Shown in pieces: positions 41,758 to 52,784 of a DNA stretch of 64,000 bases. The notes under the pieces were generated by a model. That model worked only from the letters and a program-made list of their open reading frames with translations. It was not told the DNA's origin and ran no database searches. The stretch comes from Prorocentrum cordatum (lineage: Eukaryota > Sar > Dinophyceae > Prorocentrales > Prorocentraceae): assembly GCA_963575745.1 (NCBI GenBank), contig CAUYUJ010011547.1, positions 178,708 to 242,707 of the forward strand, given 5' to 3'. The translations under genes were made by a program, and so were the position numbers. Every line of letters begins with the position of its first letter. Positions within the stretch are counted from its first letter, which is position 1.

Positions 41758-43040
41758 TTGGATCGCGCTGCCAAGTTGAAGGTTCAGTTGTGGTGCCAGC
41801 CAGAGCCTGTTGCAGACGACATCGGAGCCAAGGCCATTCAGTTTGGTCCTGGAAGCTCGGAGTGCTCAAGCAAGGACCTCGCAGCTCTACGACAACTTCA
41901 CCATAATTTAGGCCACCCCAGCAACGAGGATCTTGCCAGATCGTTGAGGTTTTCAGGATGCTGACCAGAGGTGGTGAAGGCGGCGAAGTCTCTACGATAT
42001 GCTACGTGCATGAGCAAGGTCCGGGAGAACATCGCGAGACCAGCTAGACTTTCCCACGCAGCCGATTTCAATGAGCAGATTGGTTTGGATTGTTTTACGA
42101 TCAAGGATGTGGATGGTAAATCATGGGATTGCTGATCAGTGACGGATTCTGGTACGACGTTCCACGTTGTGGGCATGATCGAAAGTCATCATTCAGAAGT
42201 ATTGGTTCAGGTGTTCACTCAGATATGGACAAGCTGGGCAGGACCACCAGCAAGTGCAGTTGTGGATTTGGAGCGTGGATTTGGTTCGGTCTGTCAGGAT
42301 ATGCTCGATAAGTTTCATTGCGTGGCCGTTCCGGTGGCCGGTCACGCAGCATGGCAACACGGACGGACTGAACGCCAAGGAGGTTGGTGGAAGGAGTTGG
42401 CCGAAAGGACCATCTCGCACACCGCAGCCTCAGGTGAGTCCGACATGCGCATCATCTCTTCCGTAGTCACTGGCGCCAAGAATGCGCTGCGACGTCAATG
42501 TGGTTTCAGTGCAGAACAGTGGGTCTTTGGCAAAAGCGCCCGACTACCAGCTGATCTAGCGGGCGGAGCTCGCCATGACGCAGCGCGCGAAGAAGCCGAA
42601 TTACAACCGATGGAACGACAGCTCAAGATGCGGACCGCCGCCCGCAAGGCCCCCATGGAAATGCAGAACGACAAAACGCTGCGCAAGGCACTGCTGGGCC
42701 GCACCCGCGCACGCGCACATCCGCTCGAGCAAGGTGACCTTTGTTTCTATTGCCGCCAGCTCAAGAAGCGCTCGATCAAGAAGGGCACCTGGCTGCGGCC
42801 AGCTGTGATCGTGGGCAAACAAGGCCAGAACTACTGGATACCACACGGTTGCTTCACTAACCTCGTAGCTCCAGAACATATTCGGCCGGTTACTACTGAA
42901 GAAGTCTGGTGGCCAGGAATAGATGATCAGCATGGAAAAGCTCTCGATCAACTTCAGCGTCTAAACCGCGATGCGGACGCCAGCGCCGATATCGAGCGCG
43001 AAGATCTGCGAGGAGAACAGCCACCGCCAGCAGAATAATA
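41758..43040 (+). pseudogene. copia integrase
   Basis: The zinc-binding pre-integrase module reads LHHNLGHPSNEDLARSLR (41,898 onward). After a frame break the core shows the first acidic residue in IGLDCF (Asp codon 42,088-42,090), the second in VVDLERGFG (42,265-42,267) and the Glu in HGRTERQGG (42,370-42,372), giving D-x34-E spacing. The C-terminal part includes a chromatin/DNA-binding-like region (GTWLRPAVIVGKQGQNYW). A TGA near 42,120-42,135 and frame changes interrupt it. It would insert element cDNA into the genome. Confidence 0.8.
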
Positions 43041-43443
43041 ACAAGGGGTGGAGATGGAGGTGGACGCTGCAGGAGCCCCCGCCGACGATGCATCATAAGT
43101 TCGCGATGATGTTGAGCTCTCACCTGCAGAGGAGCTCCCATCTGGACAAGCTGAAGCAGCACCATCATCGCCTACTCCAATTCCGACACCGACGCCTGGA
43201 CAAGTACAGCATCGCCTTGTACCCAACGACGAGGACTGGAAACGCGAGGATTTTCAGCGACGCCGAGCAGTCTACAGTCCACTCGATGACGTACCACATT
43301 GTATTCGAGGGAGTCAACAGCAAGAAGAAGCTGCTCGCCGAATCGCCGGGCGACAAGCCGCTCGACAAGCGGGGCAGCCTTACATCGTCAGCATCGCCGA
43401 CGACAGCGACCAGGGCACTACTACCAACTCCAGCTTCGCCGCA

Positions 43444-44528
43444 ATGATTCGCGGTGCTCGAGCTCAGAGCGAGAGGCTCAGACAGAAGCTTCAAGACAAA
43501 GAGATCGCTTGGAAGGACATTCCCGAGGAGCACAAGCCACTCTACCAGAAGGCCATCGCCGAGCACTGGGAGGAGTGGAAGAAGTTTGATTATGTGGAAG
43601 CGCTCTCACTGGAGGAATCCCAACAAGCCCGGAACGACAATGACAGCAACCGCTTCCTACCGTCTCGCTTCGTGTTCCGCGACAAGAATGTCAATATCCG
43701 CGCAGAAGCTAACCCCGCGCCGGTGAAGGCCAAGGCTCGACTATGTGCTGGAGGACACCGCGATCCAGATCTACAGACAGGAGCTCTACGGACAGATGCC
43801 CCTACGGTGCCGCGAACCAGTTCGCTATTGTTCTTTATCATGGCAGCACGCTTCGACTGGGACCCAGTGCGTGCCGACCTCATGTCCGCGTTTGTGCAGG
43901 GAGAGGAGCAGCCCAGAGACAACCTCTTTTCATGGGGCAGCCGCCCCAAGGTCTACCAGGACTTCAACCAGGACAAGTACTACGCTTCGTCAAGGGCATT
44001 TTCTGATTGGCGACTGCCCCACGACAGTGGTGGGCTACTCTCAAGAACGCACTGCTCAAGGTTGAGCTCGTGGGCAAGGATGGCAAGAAGTTCAATTTGG
44101 TTCAAAGCTTGGCGGATCCAGTTTTATTTGTGGGACATAGTTCATATGGAACTCTGCAAGCTATTGTGTGTGTTCATGTGGATGATCTACTGATTGCTTC
44201 CAGTACTCAAGCCAGCTATGATAGAATCAAGAAGCTGTTTCCGTTCGGAGGTTGTGGGCAAAGGCTTGATTTCATTTTCCGCGCTACGGATGTTGTTCAA
44301 CGTTCAGATGGAGCAATTCGAATGATCCAATCAGTATTCGCCGAGAAGTTAGCGCCGCTCGAGTTGACCAAGGAGCGCAAACGAGATCTTGGATGCCCTG
44401 CCACCGAGATCGAGACCGCCGAGAACCGGAGCTTGACCTTGCAATCCCGAAGCTGCCAGGCGAGCTCTGCGTTCTTGTGTCTCACGACGCTGAATGGGCT
44501 AACGTGGGCGAGCCAGACGGCAGGGTAG
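43444..44528 (+). pseudogene. copia reverse transcriptase
   Basis: RVT_2-type polymerase. KARLCAGGHRDPDL (fingers), VRADLMSAFVQGE (motif A with the catalytic Asp) and, in a second frame, CVHVDDLLIAS at about 44,166-44,200 (motif C, HVDD in place of YVDD). Frameshifts near 43,740 and 44,000 separate them. It would copy element RNA into DNA. Confidence 0.8.
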
Positions 44529-44742
44529 CTGGCACCGCCTGGCGGCGCCGACGCCGCATGCGCACCGCCTGCGCTTCGGAGGCCCCGAAGAGTCTCGAGG
44601 CTAAGAGCCAGGCGGGATTTTTGTTATTCGTGGCCGAGAAGAGGATCATGCAGAACGGAGAAGGCAAGGCCGCTTTGGTCGACTGGGAGGTCAGCTACCA
44701 TTCGAAGGGTATGCCGAAACACGTTTGCCGCGGAGACCATGA

Positions 44743-45198
44743 GTGCAGTGGATATTATGGGCGCGGCCATTGTCATGCGTGCTTCAGTTCTTAATCTTTT
44801 GTATCCGAAGACGAATCCCGACAACATCGATCCGACATTATGCCCGATTCAGTGCGCGACGGACTGCGATTCGTTATACGACGCAGTTCACCGAGAAGGA
44901 GCTGTCAAACTTCCAGCTGCGCGTGGATTGGTTTTTGGATTTGTTCGGGCTACGAGAGTTCTTGGAGGACGAGATTGTGGAAGATGTTGCAGCAGCTACT
45001 AAGTCTAAGTTGCCTTTAGCCTGGTTTCCGACTAAGTACATGCTAGCCGACGCGCTAACTAAAATAATGGATGGATCTCAGATCAGGAGGTCGATGGGTG
45101 GAGTAATCATATATCACCAATACGCCCCGTGTAAGAGCGACCACGACTCGAATGCGATGCTGAGTGCGTGGGCGACCGATTGGGAGTACATGGTTTGA
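44743..45198 (+). pseudogene. copia RNase H
   Basis: One frame contains LPLAWFPTKYMLADALTKIM, the ADALTK block typical of copia RNase H. The earlier DCDSLYDAV acidic motif lies in another frame near 44,860-44,890, so a frameshift separates the catalytic residues. It would degrade RNA in the RNA-DNA hybrid. Confidence 0.75.
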
Positions 45199-45410
45199 TG
45201 TATTCTGACTGTGGACAGGTATTGGTAACGTGAGCCTACTGTGCATTTTCCACACTACGAAACTTATCGGCTGTCTGCTTACTTTTCCTCTGCAAGCTGT
45301 TTGCATTGCTGTCTGTTTTTTTTTGAGATGGCGGATTTTGCCCGCTGCGGGACCTGGGAGTTTTACTTTATAGCACGTTCCCGTGCCCTCCAACATAATT
45401 TTAGAACCAG

Positions 45411-45556
45411 TGTGAAAGCGAGAGTGCTGGATGGCCCAGCGTTTGCCCCTCGCCTCACTCGTTTCCTATCCGTAAACATTGCGGCTCCCAGGGCCCATGA
45501 GTCTCAGGCGACGTACGGAAACTCCGGGCGCCTATCTCAGAAGTTGCATCGTCACA
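45411..45556 (+). repeat. 3' LTR (146 bp)
   Basis: Gapless partner of 37,384-37,529. No convincing polypurine tract precedes it; the bases upstream are mixed. Confidence 0.9.
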
Positions 45557-45899
45557 CCCCCCGAAACGCGACCCCGACGCACCCCCAAAAAGGTTCAGTT
45601 TGCGACTGCGTTTTCGTTGGGGCGACCTCGAAACATAAAGTCCAGAGCGGCTTGGCGCCCTCCATAACACTGGCCCCGGGAAAACGTTTTTTCCGAGCTC
45701 GACAAATCGACTCCGGCGTGCTCAGGATTCGGGGGCCGTCTGAATGGAGCCTTGACCGGGGGGGGTTCGGGTGGGCCCGAAAAACAATTTGTCGGAACGC
45801 GAAAAATCGATGTCGTGTCCGAGCTGGTTCTGATGACGTCATTTGGACCGCAAGTGCTGTGGGTTGCGTTTGGGCCGCCCCCGAACTGGTATCGGACCC

Positions 45900-46090
45900 C
45901 CTGGTTCGGTTCGTCCGGTTCGGTTCCGCCTGTTCGGTTCGACCGGTTCGGTTCGCCTGGTTGGCCAGTTCGGTTCGGCCGGTTCGGCCGGGTCGGTTCG
46001 GCGGGTTCGGTTCGTACCGCGGGCCGGTTCGGTTCCAGTTCGGTTTGGCAAGCCGGTTCGGTTCCAGGCCCAGTTCTCGGTTCTCGGCTT
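45900..46090. repeat. GGTTCG minisatellite, copy B
   Basis: Counterpart of 29,420-29,620. Confidence 0.85.
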
Positions 46091-46599
46091 GGTTCGCGGC
46101 TATCATGCAGACACAAAAACGGCGACGGAGCCAGAAAATGACGCCGACGAAAACAGAAGCATCATGGAAACATTGAGCCGGTAACAAAACAGCTCTGTCG
46201 TTTCCAGCGCCTGCTAAATTCAGGCGGGGGTTATTGTTTCTGGGCCGTTCCTTATGTTTAGGCCGGAAAACCTACTTCGCGTAACCCCACCAACCACTTA
46301 GAAACGATGCCCAGGCGAGTTGCTGTGATCAGGCATGTGAAGGAGCACGCAGTGGAAGAACAGGAGGAAGAGGAGGAGGAGGAGGAGGAGGAGGAGGAAG
46401 AGTAGAATCAGGAGGGGAAAAAACACACAGACACAATTAATCGTCGATTCCCAGGAAAATATAGGAATATATAGGAATTGGGCGGGAAGACAAAAACCCA
46501 GAATATATGTGAAATCAGCCTGGCGAAGAACCCAACCATATGCAGTTGACAGTACCGCAGCTGCGGATTTCATCTTCAGTGGAACTCCCCATAGGACTA

Positions 46600-48490
46600 C
46601 GGAACGTGTGAGGGGTGTGCCGAGATGGGTGCCACTGGGGCATTCGGCGAAGCTCCCTATGGGGACATGAAACACGCGCGGGGCGTGCCGACATGGGTGG
46701 CGGAAACGCATGTGAGGGCCGCCACTGGGGCCTCCAGTGGAGCTCCCTATGGGTCCCCGAAACATGATGCTGCTGCGGCTGGGGGGTGCCGGGATGGGTG
46801 GCGGAGACGCATGGAAGCGCCGCTACTGGGGCCTTCGGTGGAGCTCCCTATGGGGCCACGAAGCGCGTGAGGGGTGTACTGGGATGTGTGGCGGGGACGC
46901 ATGTGAGCGCCGCCACTGGGGCCTTCGGTGCAGCTCCCTATGGGGCCACGAAACGTGTGAGGGGTGTGCCGAATTGGGTGCGGGTGGTGACGCATGCGGG
47001 CGGTGCCACTGGGGCCTTCGGTGGAGCTCCCTATGGGGCCACGAAACCTGTTGTTGTGAGGGGCGTGCCGGGATGGGTGGCGGGGACGCATGTGAGCGCG
47101 GCCGCTGGGGCCTTCGGTGGAGCTCCCTATGGGGCCACGAAACGTGTGAGGGGTGTGCCGAATTGGGTGGGTGTGGGTGACGCATGTGAGCGCCGCCGGG
47201 CCTCCGGTGGATGATGGGGCCACGAAACTTGTCAGGGGTGTGCCGAAATGGGTGTGCGGGACGCATGCGCATGTGAGCGCCGCCACTGGGGCATTCGGTG
47301 GAGCTCTTTATGGGGCCACGAAACGTGTGTGAGGGGTGTGCCGAATTGGGTGTGCGGGACGCATGCGGGCGGCAGCATTGGGGCCTTCGGTGGGGCTTCT
47401 TATGGGGCCACGAAACGTGTGAGGGGTGTGCCGAATTAGGTGTGCGGGACGCACGCGGGCGGCAGCACTGGGGCCTTCGGTGGGGCTCCCTATGTGGCCA
47501 CGAAACGGGTGAGGGGTGTGCCGAATTGGGTGTGCGGGACGCATGCGGGCGGTGCCACTGGGGCCTTCGGTGGGGCTCCCTATGGGGTCACGAAACGTGT
47601 GGTGTGCCGGTGCGGGACGCATCAATACGTGTGAGGGTGTGCCGGGGTGTGCCGCAATATGGGGCCACGAAACGTGTGAGGGGTGTGCCGAATTGGGTGT
47701 GCGGGACGCATGCGGGCGGCAGCACTGGGGCCTTCGGTGGGGCTCCCTATGGGGCCACGAAACGTGTGAGGGGTGTGCCGAATTGGGTGTGCGGACGCAT
47801 GCGGGCGGCAGCACTGGGGCCTTCGGTGGGGCTCCCTATGGGGCCACGAAACGTGTGAGGGGTGTGCCGAATTGGGTGTGCAGGACGCATGCGGGCGGCA
47901 GCACTGGGGCCTTCGGTGGGGCTCCCTATGGGGCCACGAAACGTGTGAGGGGTGTGCCGAATTGGGTGTGCGGGACGCATGCGGGCGGCAGCACTGGGGC
48001 CTTCGGTGGGGCTCCCTATGGGGCCACGAAACGTGTGAGGGGTGTGCCGAATTGGGTGTGCGGGGCATGCGGGCGGCAGCACTGGGGCCTTCGGTGGGGC
48101 TCCCTATGGGGCCACGAAACGTGTGAGGGGTGTGCCGAATTGGGTGTGCGGGACGCATGCGGGCGGCAGCACTGGGCCTTCCCTATGGGGCCACGAAACG
48201 TGTGAGGGTGTGCCGAATTGGGTGTGCGGGACGCATGCGGGCACGGCAGCACTGGGGCCTTCGGTCCCCCTATGGGGCCACGAAACGTGTGAGGGGTGTG
48301 CCGAATTGGGTGTGCGGGACGCATGCGGGCGGCAGCACTGGGGCCTTCGGTGGGGCTCCCTATGGGGCCACGAAACGTGTGAGGGGTGTGCCGAATTGGG
48401 TGTGCGGGACGCATGCGGGCGGCAGCACTGGGGCCTTCGGTGGGGCTCCCTATGGGGCCACGAAACGTGTGAGGGGTGTGCCGAAATGGA
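46600..48490. repeat. 90-bp satellite, about 21 units
   Basis: Units carry GTGTGAGGGGTGTGCCGAAT, GACGCATGCGGGCGGCAGCA and TTCGGTGGGGCTCCCTATGG. Spacing is 89-90 bp (47,771, 47,860, 47,950, 48,040). It is the same family as 32,960-34,325 in the opposite orientation. Cys/Gly-rich translations are artefacts. Confidence 0.95.
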
Positions 48491-48682
48491 GGATGATGAC
48501 GATGATGATGGTGGGAGGAGGGAGGAGGGGAGGAGGAGGAGGAGGAGGAGGAGGGAGAGGAGGAGGAGGAGGAGGAGGGAGGGAGAGGGAGGAGGAGGGA
48601 GGAGGGAGGAGGGAGGAGGGAGGAGGAGGAGGGAGGGGGAGGAGGGAGGGAGGGGAGGAGGGAGGAGGGGGAGGAGGAGTGT
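48486..48682. repeat. Purine tract, copy B
   Basis: GATGAC start, then (GGA/GGGA)n. A much shorter counterpart of 29,905-31,113. Confidence 0.9.
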
Positions 48683-48829
48683 GAGCGGGAGCGGGCGCTG
48701 TCTCTTCAAAACGAGGACCCAACACCACAGGATGGTTGGGAAATATGGGGGAATCTTTTATTTGTGTGTATTTATTTGTGTGTCCCAGGGCCTTTTCAGA
48801 GAAGGAGGAGCAAGTCGCACAGAAAGGCC

Positions 48830-49300
48830 ACAGGTCTCTTGGATGCCTCTCGGAGTCTCTTGGGGTGTTGGGGTGTTTGGCGGGCCTCGTGGCGGTCGTA
48901 GGGGCCTCTTAAAGCGTCTTGGGTGCCTCAGGGGAGCTTCTCTCGGTCTCTGGAGGGTCTGTAGGAGGAGCCCCTTGGGAGTTTTTTCTGGGGGTGGGAT
49001 GGGGCATCTTGGGGACTTCTTGGGGCCTCCTGGGTGTCTTTGGGGGCCCTCTTGGGGCACTCTTGGGAGCCTCGGGGACCAGCTTGGAGGAGATCGATCA
49101 AAGGAGGGGAGCTCGTTCATTGCCCCCCCCCCCCAGAGGTCAACATGTGGCCAGAACCTTAGTCAAATGAATGATGTTGGCCTTCTCGCCGAGGCCATCT
49201 TGGAAACTCTAACCCTTCGCGAAACCTCCCGTCCAGACCCACGGGGAGTGGGGAGGGGGAGGGGTCAAGACACCCCCCTAGATGACAGGCCGTCTAGCTC
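48830..49300. repeat. CTTGG minisatellite and unique segment, copy B
   Basis: Aligned to 31,135-31,600 at a visibly lower identity than the MDH end. Homology to copy A stops at about 49,300 and resumes at about 51,040. Confidence 0.75.
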
Positions 49301-49404
49301 ACTCCCACCCGCCTTCCCAACACATAAGTAACACCCGAGCCTCAGCATGTCCAGCGATCGTCTTTGAATGGGCAGCTACTGGGAACCAAAACCGACCCCA
49401 TGTG

Positions 49405-49570
49405 CGCGACGCTGGGGCGAGGTGCGCCACGCGTGCCAGGCGCGCCACGCGTGCCAGGCGCGCCACGCGCGCCACGCGCGCCAGGCACCCCTGGGGCCCG
49501 AGCACGCCAGGCACGCCTGTTGCGCCAGATACGCCACGTGCTCCGCGTGCGCCAGGGTGTGCCGCATGCT
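49405..49570. repeat. GCGCCACGCGTGCCAG minisatellite
   Basis: Imperfect ~9-10-bp units at the left side of the copy-B insert. Confidence 0.8.
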
Positions 49571-49771
49571 CCAGCCGGGCCAGGTGCGCCACCGTCGGGG
49601 CGCATGTGCAGAGTGTGTCAGGTGCGCCTGCGCACGTGACAGCACACATCGGGAAGCATGTCGCCCCCCATCATCCTTGTCGAGAACCAATGCCCCTCAT
49701 AGTGTCGACCTGGGCACAGCAGGCCATGCGCCTCCCCCCCGCCGTCCCTATCAAAAACCACTTAACAGTGA

Positions 49772-49793
49772 TCGGTAGCCATTTTAGCTCAAG
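49772..49793 (+). promoter_or_regulatory. Relict dinoflagellate spliced leader
   Basis: The 22 bases match the conserved dinoflagellate spliced-leader exon at 20 positions, including the core TAGCCATTTT and the terminal GCTCAAG. The differences are G for C at position 3 and A for G at position 15. It lies on the coding strand 69 nt upstream of the transporter ATG, where a trans-spliced mRNA would carry it. Known interpretation: a processed mRNA was reverse-transcribed and reinserted. A CCGTACCAG just downstream (49,801) may be a trace of another leader but is too short to call. Confidence 0.85.
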
Positions 49794-49862
49794 CATCAAG
49801 CCGTACCAGTAGTTGCTATGTAGGTACTTCTTCTACATTCGCACGCCGCGTTGGCAGCCGTA

Positions 49863-51299
49863 ATGCGCGTTGCAATGGACATTCGTGGGAAGTGTTTGTT
49901 GGCATCAGTTCAGCTTCTCTTTGGCTCTTGCATTACGATCCTGTGGAAAATCCTCTTTACGCTACAGGGGACTGGACACGACGGGGAGCAGAAGGCCTTT
50001 CATAAACCTTTGTTTTCAACTATGGAGATGTTTTTTGCAATGCTCCTCCTCCTGCCAGCATACCGCATGAAACAACGCATGGCCGACGCAGAGCGAGATG
50101 CATTCCTTCAAACTTCGAGCAACCAGGGGTCGTCAGGCTTGCAAAATCAGGGAACAAAGTGGCAACATCTGCGAGAAGATACTGCCACGAGCGATTCGAG
50201 TGGTGCCAGTGCTTCGGCATGGGACCAGCATTCGAAACTCGCTATACCAGCCATCTGTGACTTGGTTGTCACTAGCCTCGATGTAGCAAGTTTGATTATC
50301 CTACCCGGCAGTGTATGGCAAATGCTCTCTGGTTCGCGCATCATTTTTACAGCGCTATTGACAGTTACGTTGCTCCAGAGGAAGGTGCACATCCATCATT
50401 GTCTTGGTGCTCTGCTAGCCTCCGTGGGCGTGTTGATCATCAGCGTCGCAACCGTTGCCGACTCCAGCGACCGCCAGGTCTTCGACGGCAACATGCCAAC
50501 ACCATCAATGATTGCCCTTGGCGTCGGAATCGAACTTCTAGCCCAATTGACTGGGGCATTGCAGGATGTCCTTGAAGAGAAGCTTGTGACAGAGCTAGAA
50601 ATTGACCCGCTAAAAGTAGTGGGCATGGAAGGTGCGTGGGGCTTGCTGATAATAACATGTCTGATATATCCATTTTGTTGGTTAATCCCTGGACATGACG
50701 TCGCTTCTCTTGAGGACCCGGTAGACACATTTTACATGATCAAATCAAGTATTCCCATCCAGCTCGTCTTGATCGTGTTGATATTCGTGGACGCGACGTA
50801 CAATGCAATTCGCATGAACGTAATAAAGTTCCTCACAGCTGTAATGCTAGCAATGATCTCGTCTTCAGAGGCGATCGCTGTGTGGATGTTTAACATGGGA
50901 TGGTATCACTTCGTCGATAAAAAGGCTGCGTTCGGCGAAGCATGGTCTAACATGGGTTATTTAATCGCTTCGCTCATTCCGCTGGCCGGGGAGCCCTCTT
51001 TAGGGCCTCTTGGGGGCCTCTTGGGGACCTCTTGGGAGTCTCTTGGGGCTCCTTGGCGGCGTCTTGGGGGCCCCCAGGGCCTCTTGGAAGGCTTTTGGGG
51101 GCCTCTTGGGGCGGGAGGGGGCGTAGTCGATTGCGGCTCCCCCCTCGGAGGCCACGATCCTCGTGAGGGGTGTCGAAAAATGGCCCTCCCCTGGAGTGCT
51201 CTGGTGGCTTCTCCCGGGACTTTGCCGGGGTACTTTTCGTCCGGGGGCCCCAAGGGGCCGCTCCGCGCGCACGAACTAGAAATATTGTTAACCAGTTAA
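49863..51299 (+). CDS. SLC35F6: SLC35F6-like transporter, retroposed, C-terminus fused to repeat
   Basis: Membrane protein of the drug/metabolite transporter superfamily, nearest by eye to SLC35F6. From the ATG at 49,863 about ten hydrophobic helices follow, with a hydrophilic loop after the second. Family-like segments are QMLSGSRIIFTALLTVTLLQ (helix 4 region), ALQDVLEEKLV and KVVGMEGAWGLLIITCLIYP. The substrate is not known. The gene has no introns and a relict spliced leader upstream, so it is a retroposed copy. Homology ends in the last helix at about 50,990 (LIASLIPLAG). The remaining ~100 codons translate the CTTGG repeat and following conserved DNA up to the stop at 51,299. The frame is otherwise intact, so it could be expressed, or be a young pseudogene. 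The 5' leader contains a minimal ATG-TAG. Confidence 0.7.
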   Translation: MRVAMDIRGKCLLASVQLLFGSCITILWKILFTLQGTGHDGEQKAFHKPLFSTMEMFFAMLLLLPAYRMKQRMADAERDAFLQTSSNQGSSGLQNQGTKWQHLREDTATSDSSGASASAWDQHSKLAIPAICDLVVTSLDVASLIILPGSVWQMLSGSRIIFTALLTVTLLQRKVHIHHCLGALLASVGVLIISVATVADSSDRQVFDGNMPTPSMIALGVGIELLAQLTGALQDVLEEKLVTELEIDPLKVVGMEGAWGLLIITCLIYPFCWLIPGHDVASLEDPVDTFYMIKSSIPIQLVLIVLIFVDATYNAIRMNVIKFLTAVMLAMISSSEAIAVWMFNMGWYHFVDKKAAFGEAWSNMGYLIASLIPLAGEPSLGPLGGLLGTSWESLGAPWRRLGGPQGLLEGFWGPLGAGGGVVDCGSPLGGHDPREGCRKMALPWSALVASPGTLPGYFSSGGPKGPLRAHELEILLTS

Positions 51300-51915
51300 C
51301 GGAGATCTTAGCACGCCTCTGGCCCGTTGGGCCGGCGAATTTCAAGGTCCTAGGCTTCGCTTTTCTGGTCGCTGGCCAAATTACGTATGATGGGGGCTAT
51401 CGGTGGCCATGTTTCAATTACCCGGAGGTTTTGAATTCAGAAGACGATGGTGAGTAGGAAAGACTTGAGGAGGAATTCGAATTCAAATAGCTGGCGGTGC
51501 GCTCCTTCGCAGCACATGCCTGGAGGTGGGAATGATAATGCCCGAGGGAGGGAAGGAAGCAGGAGGAAATGGAGGACGAGGAGCAGAGGTGGCTCAAATG
51601 TCTCATTCCTCTTTTGCTCCTCGTGCGGCGGTTTCGCTACCGGTGCTAGGTTCGTCCCTGGCTCTGAGGCTAAGGTCCGTTGTGAAAGAGCGGGCTCTTT
51701 GTAGAGGCTGGGGGGCGATTGGGTGAGTGGATCAAGAGGAGGAGAAGAACCTCAGGACTTAATGCACATTGCCGCATTGCCTGCTTTCAGCGCTGTTCAA
51801 ATATCCGTAAGGGCTTCGCCCCATGCCGCCGGCCCCCTGTCTTGGATAATGGGACATGCAAAAGCTAAATCATGAGGTCTGGGCGCCGCCGTGAAGCAGT
51901 GTCGGGACCTGTTTG
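50995..51915. repeat. CTTGG minisatellite and conserved non-coding segment, copy B
   Basis: From about 51,040 it aligns again with copy A (31,602 onward). The part at 50,995-51,040 has no counterpart in copy A. Confidence 0.7.
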
Positions 51916-52580
51916 TTTTTCGACCCTGACCTTACGGATCTGCGTCAGGGATGCCACCGAATTGCAGAAATGTTGCAAATTCCCCTGTGTTTTTGGACTC
52001 TGACCCTACGGATCTGCGTGAGGGGTGCCGCTGACTTTCAGAAATGTGGCAAATCCTTTGTGTTTTTAGACCCTGCCCCTGCCGATCTGCGTGAGGGGTG
52101 CCGCCGAATTTCAGAAATTTGGCAAATCCCTTGTGTTTTTGGACCCTGACCCTGCGGGTCTGCGTAATAGGTGCCATCGAATTTCAGAAATGTGAATCCC
52201 CCGTGTTTTTGAACCCTGACCCTGCCGATCTGTAGGAGGGGTGCCGCTCAATTTAAAAATGTGGCAAATTCTAATTGTTTTTGGACCCTGACCCTGCCGA
52301 TCTGCGTGAGGGGTGCCACCGAATTTTAGACATGTAGCAAATCCCTCGTGATTTTTGAAATCTGACCCCGCCGATCTGCGTGAGGGGTGCCACCGAATTT
52401 CAGAAATGCAGCAAATCCCACATGTTTTTGGACCCTGACCCCGCAGATCTGCGTGAGGGGTGCCACTGAATGTCAGACATTGGCAAATCCTTTGTGTTTT
52501 TGGACCCTGACCCCGCCGATCTGCGTGAGGGGTGCCGGCAAATTTCAGAAATGTGTCAAATCCGATGTGTTTTTCCTGGA
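51915..52580. repeat. 73-bp satellite, copy B part 1
   Basis: About nine units, the same family as 32,480-32,800 and 34,390-34,880. Confidence 0.9.
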
Positions 52581-52784
52581 AAGGGCATAGGCCCAGGGTT
52601 CTCTTTTAGTATGTAAACATGTCCCCGGTGCCCAACTTGAAGGAGGCCGGCGGATTCCTTCCTTGATGAATATCGAGGTCGAAGGAGGCCGGCGGATTAA
52701 AATTTGAGGATGTCTCAGGCGAAACGCTTGTTTTTGAAATCCCGATCGATAAATCACAGGGTGCGGGACACCTCACGCACGCCC

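Larger units (their letters stand above)
37384..45556 (+). mobile_element. Ty1/copia-type LTR retrotransposon, decayed
   Basis: 8,173-bp element. The 146-bp LTRs begin TGTGAAAG and end TCACA, and an initiator-Met-type primer site follows the left LTR. Internal order: gag with a zinc knuckle, aspartic protease, a linker, a C5-methyltransferase-like domain, integrase, reverse transcriptase, RNase H. Integrase before RT defines the copia group. The frame is broken many times, so it cannot move by itself. It is inserted in a unit of the ~0.4-kb repeat. The flanking bases are C-rich (CCCTT on the left, CCCCC on the right), so no clear target duplication can be stated. It is present in copy B of the tandem duplication and absent from the matching place in copy A (near 29,060). 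Confidence 0.9.

Noticed and set aside
46747-48205. Cys-rich repetitive proteins
   Set aside because: Frames of the 90-bp satellite, broken by indels and present on both strands.
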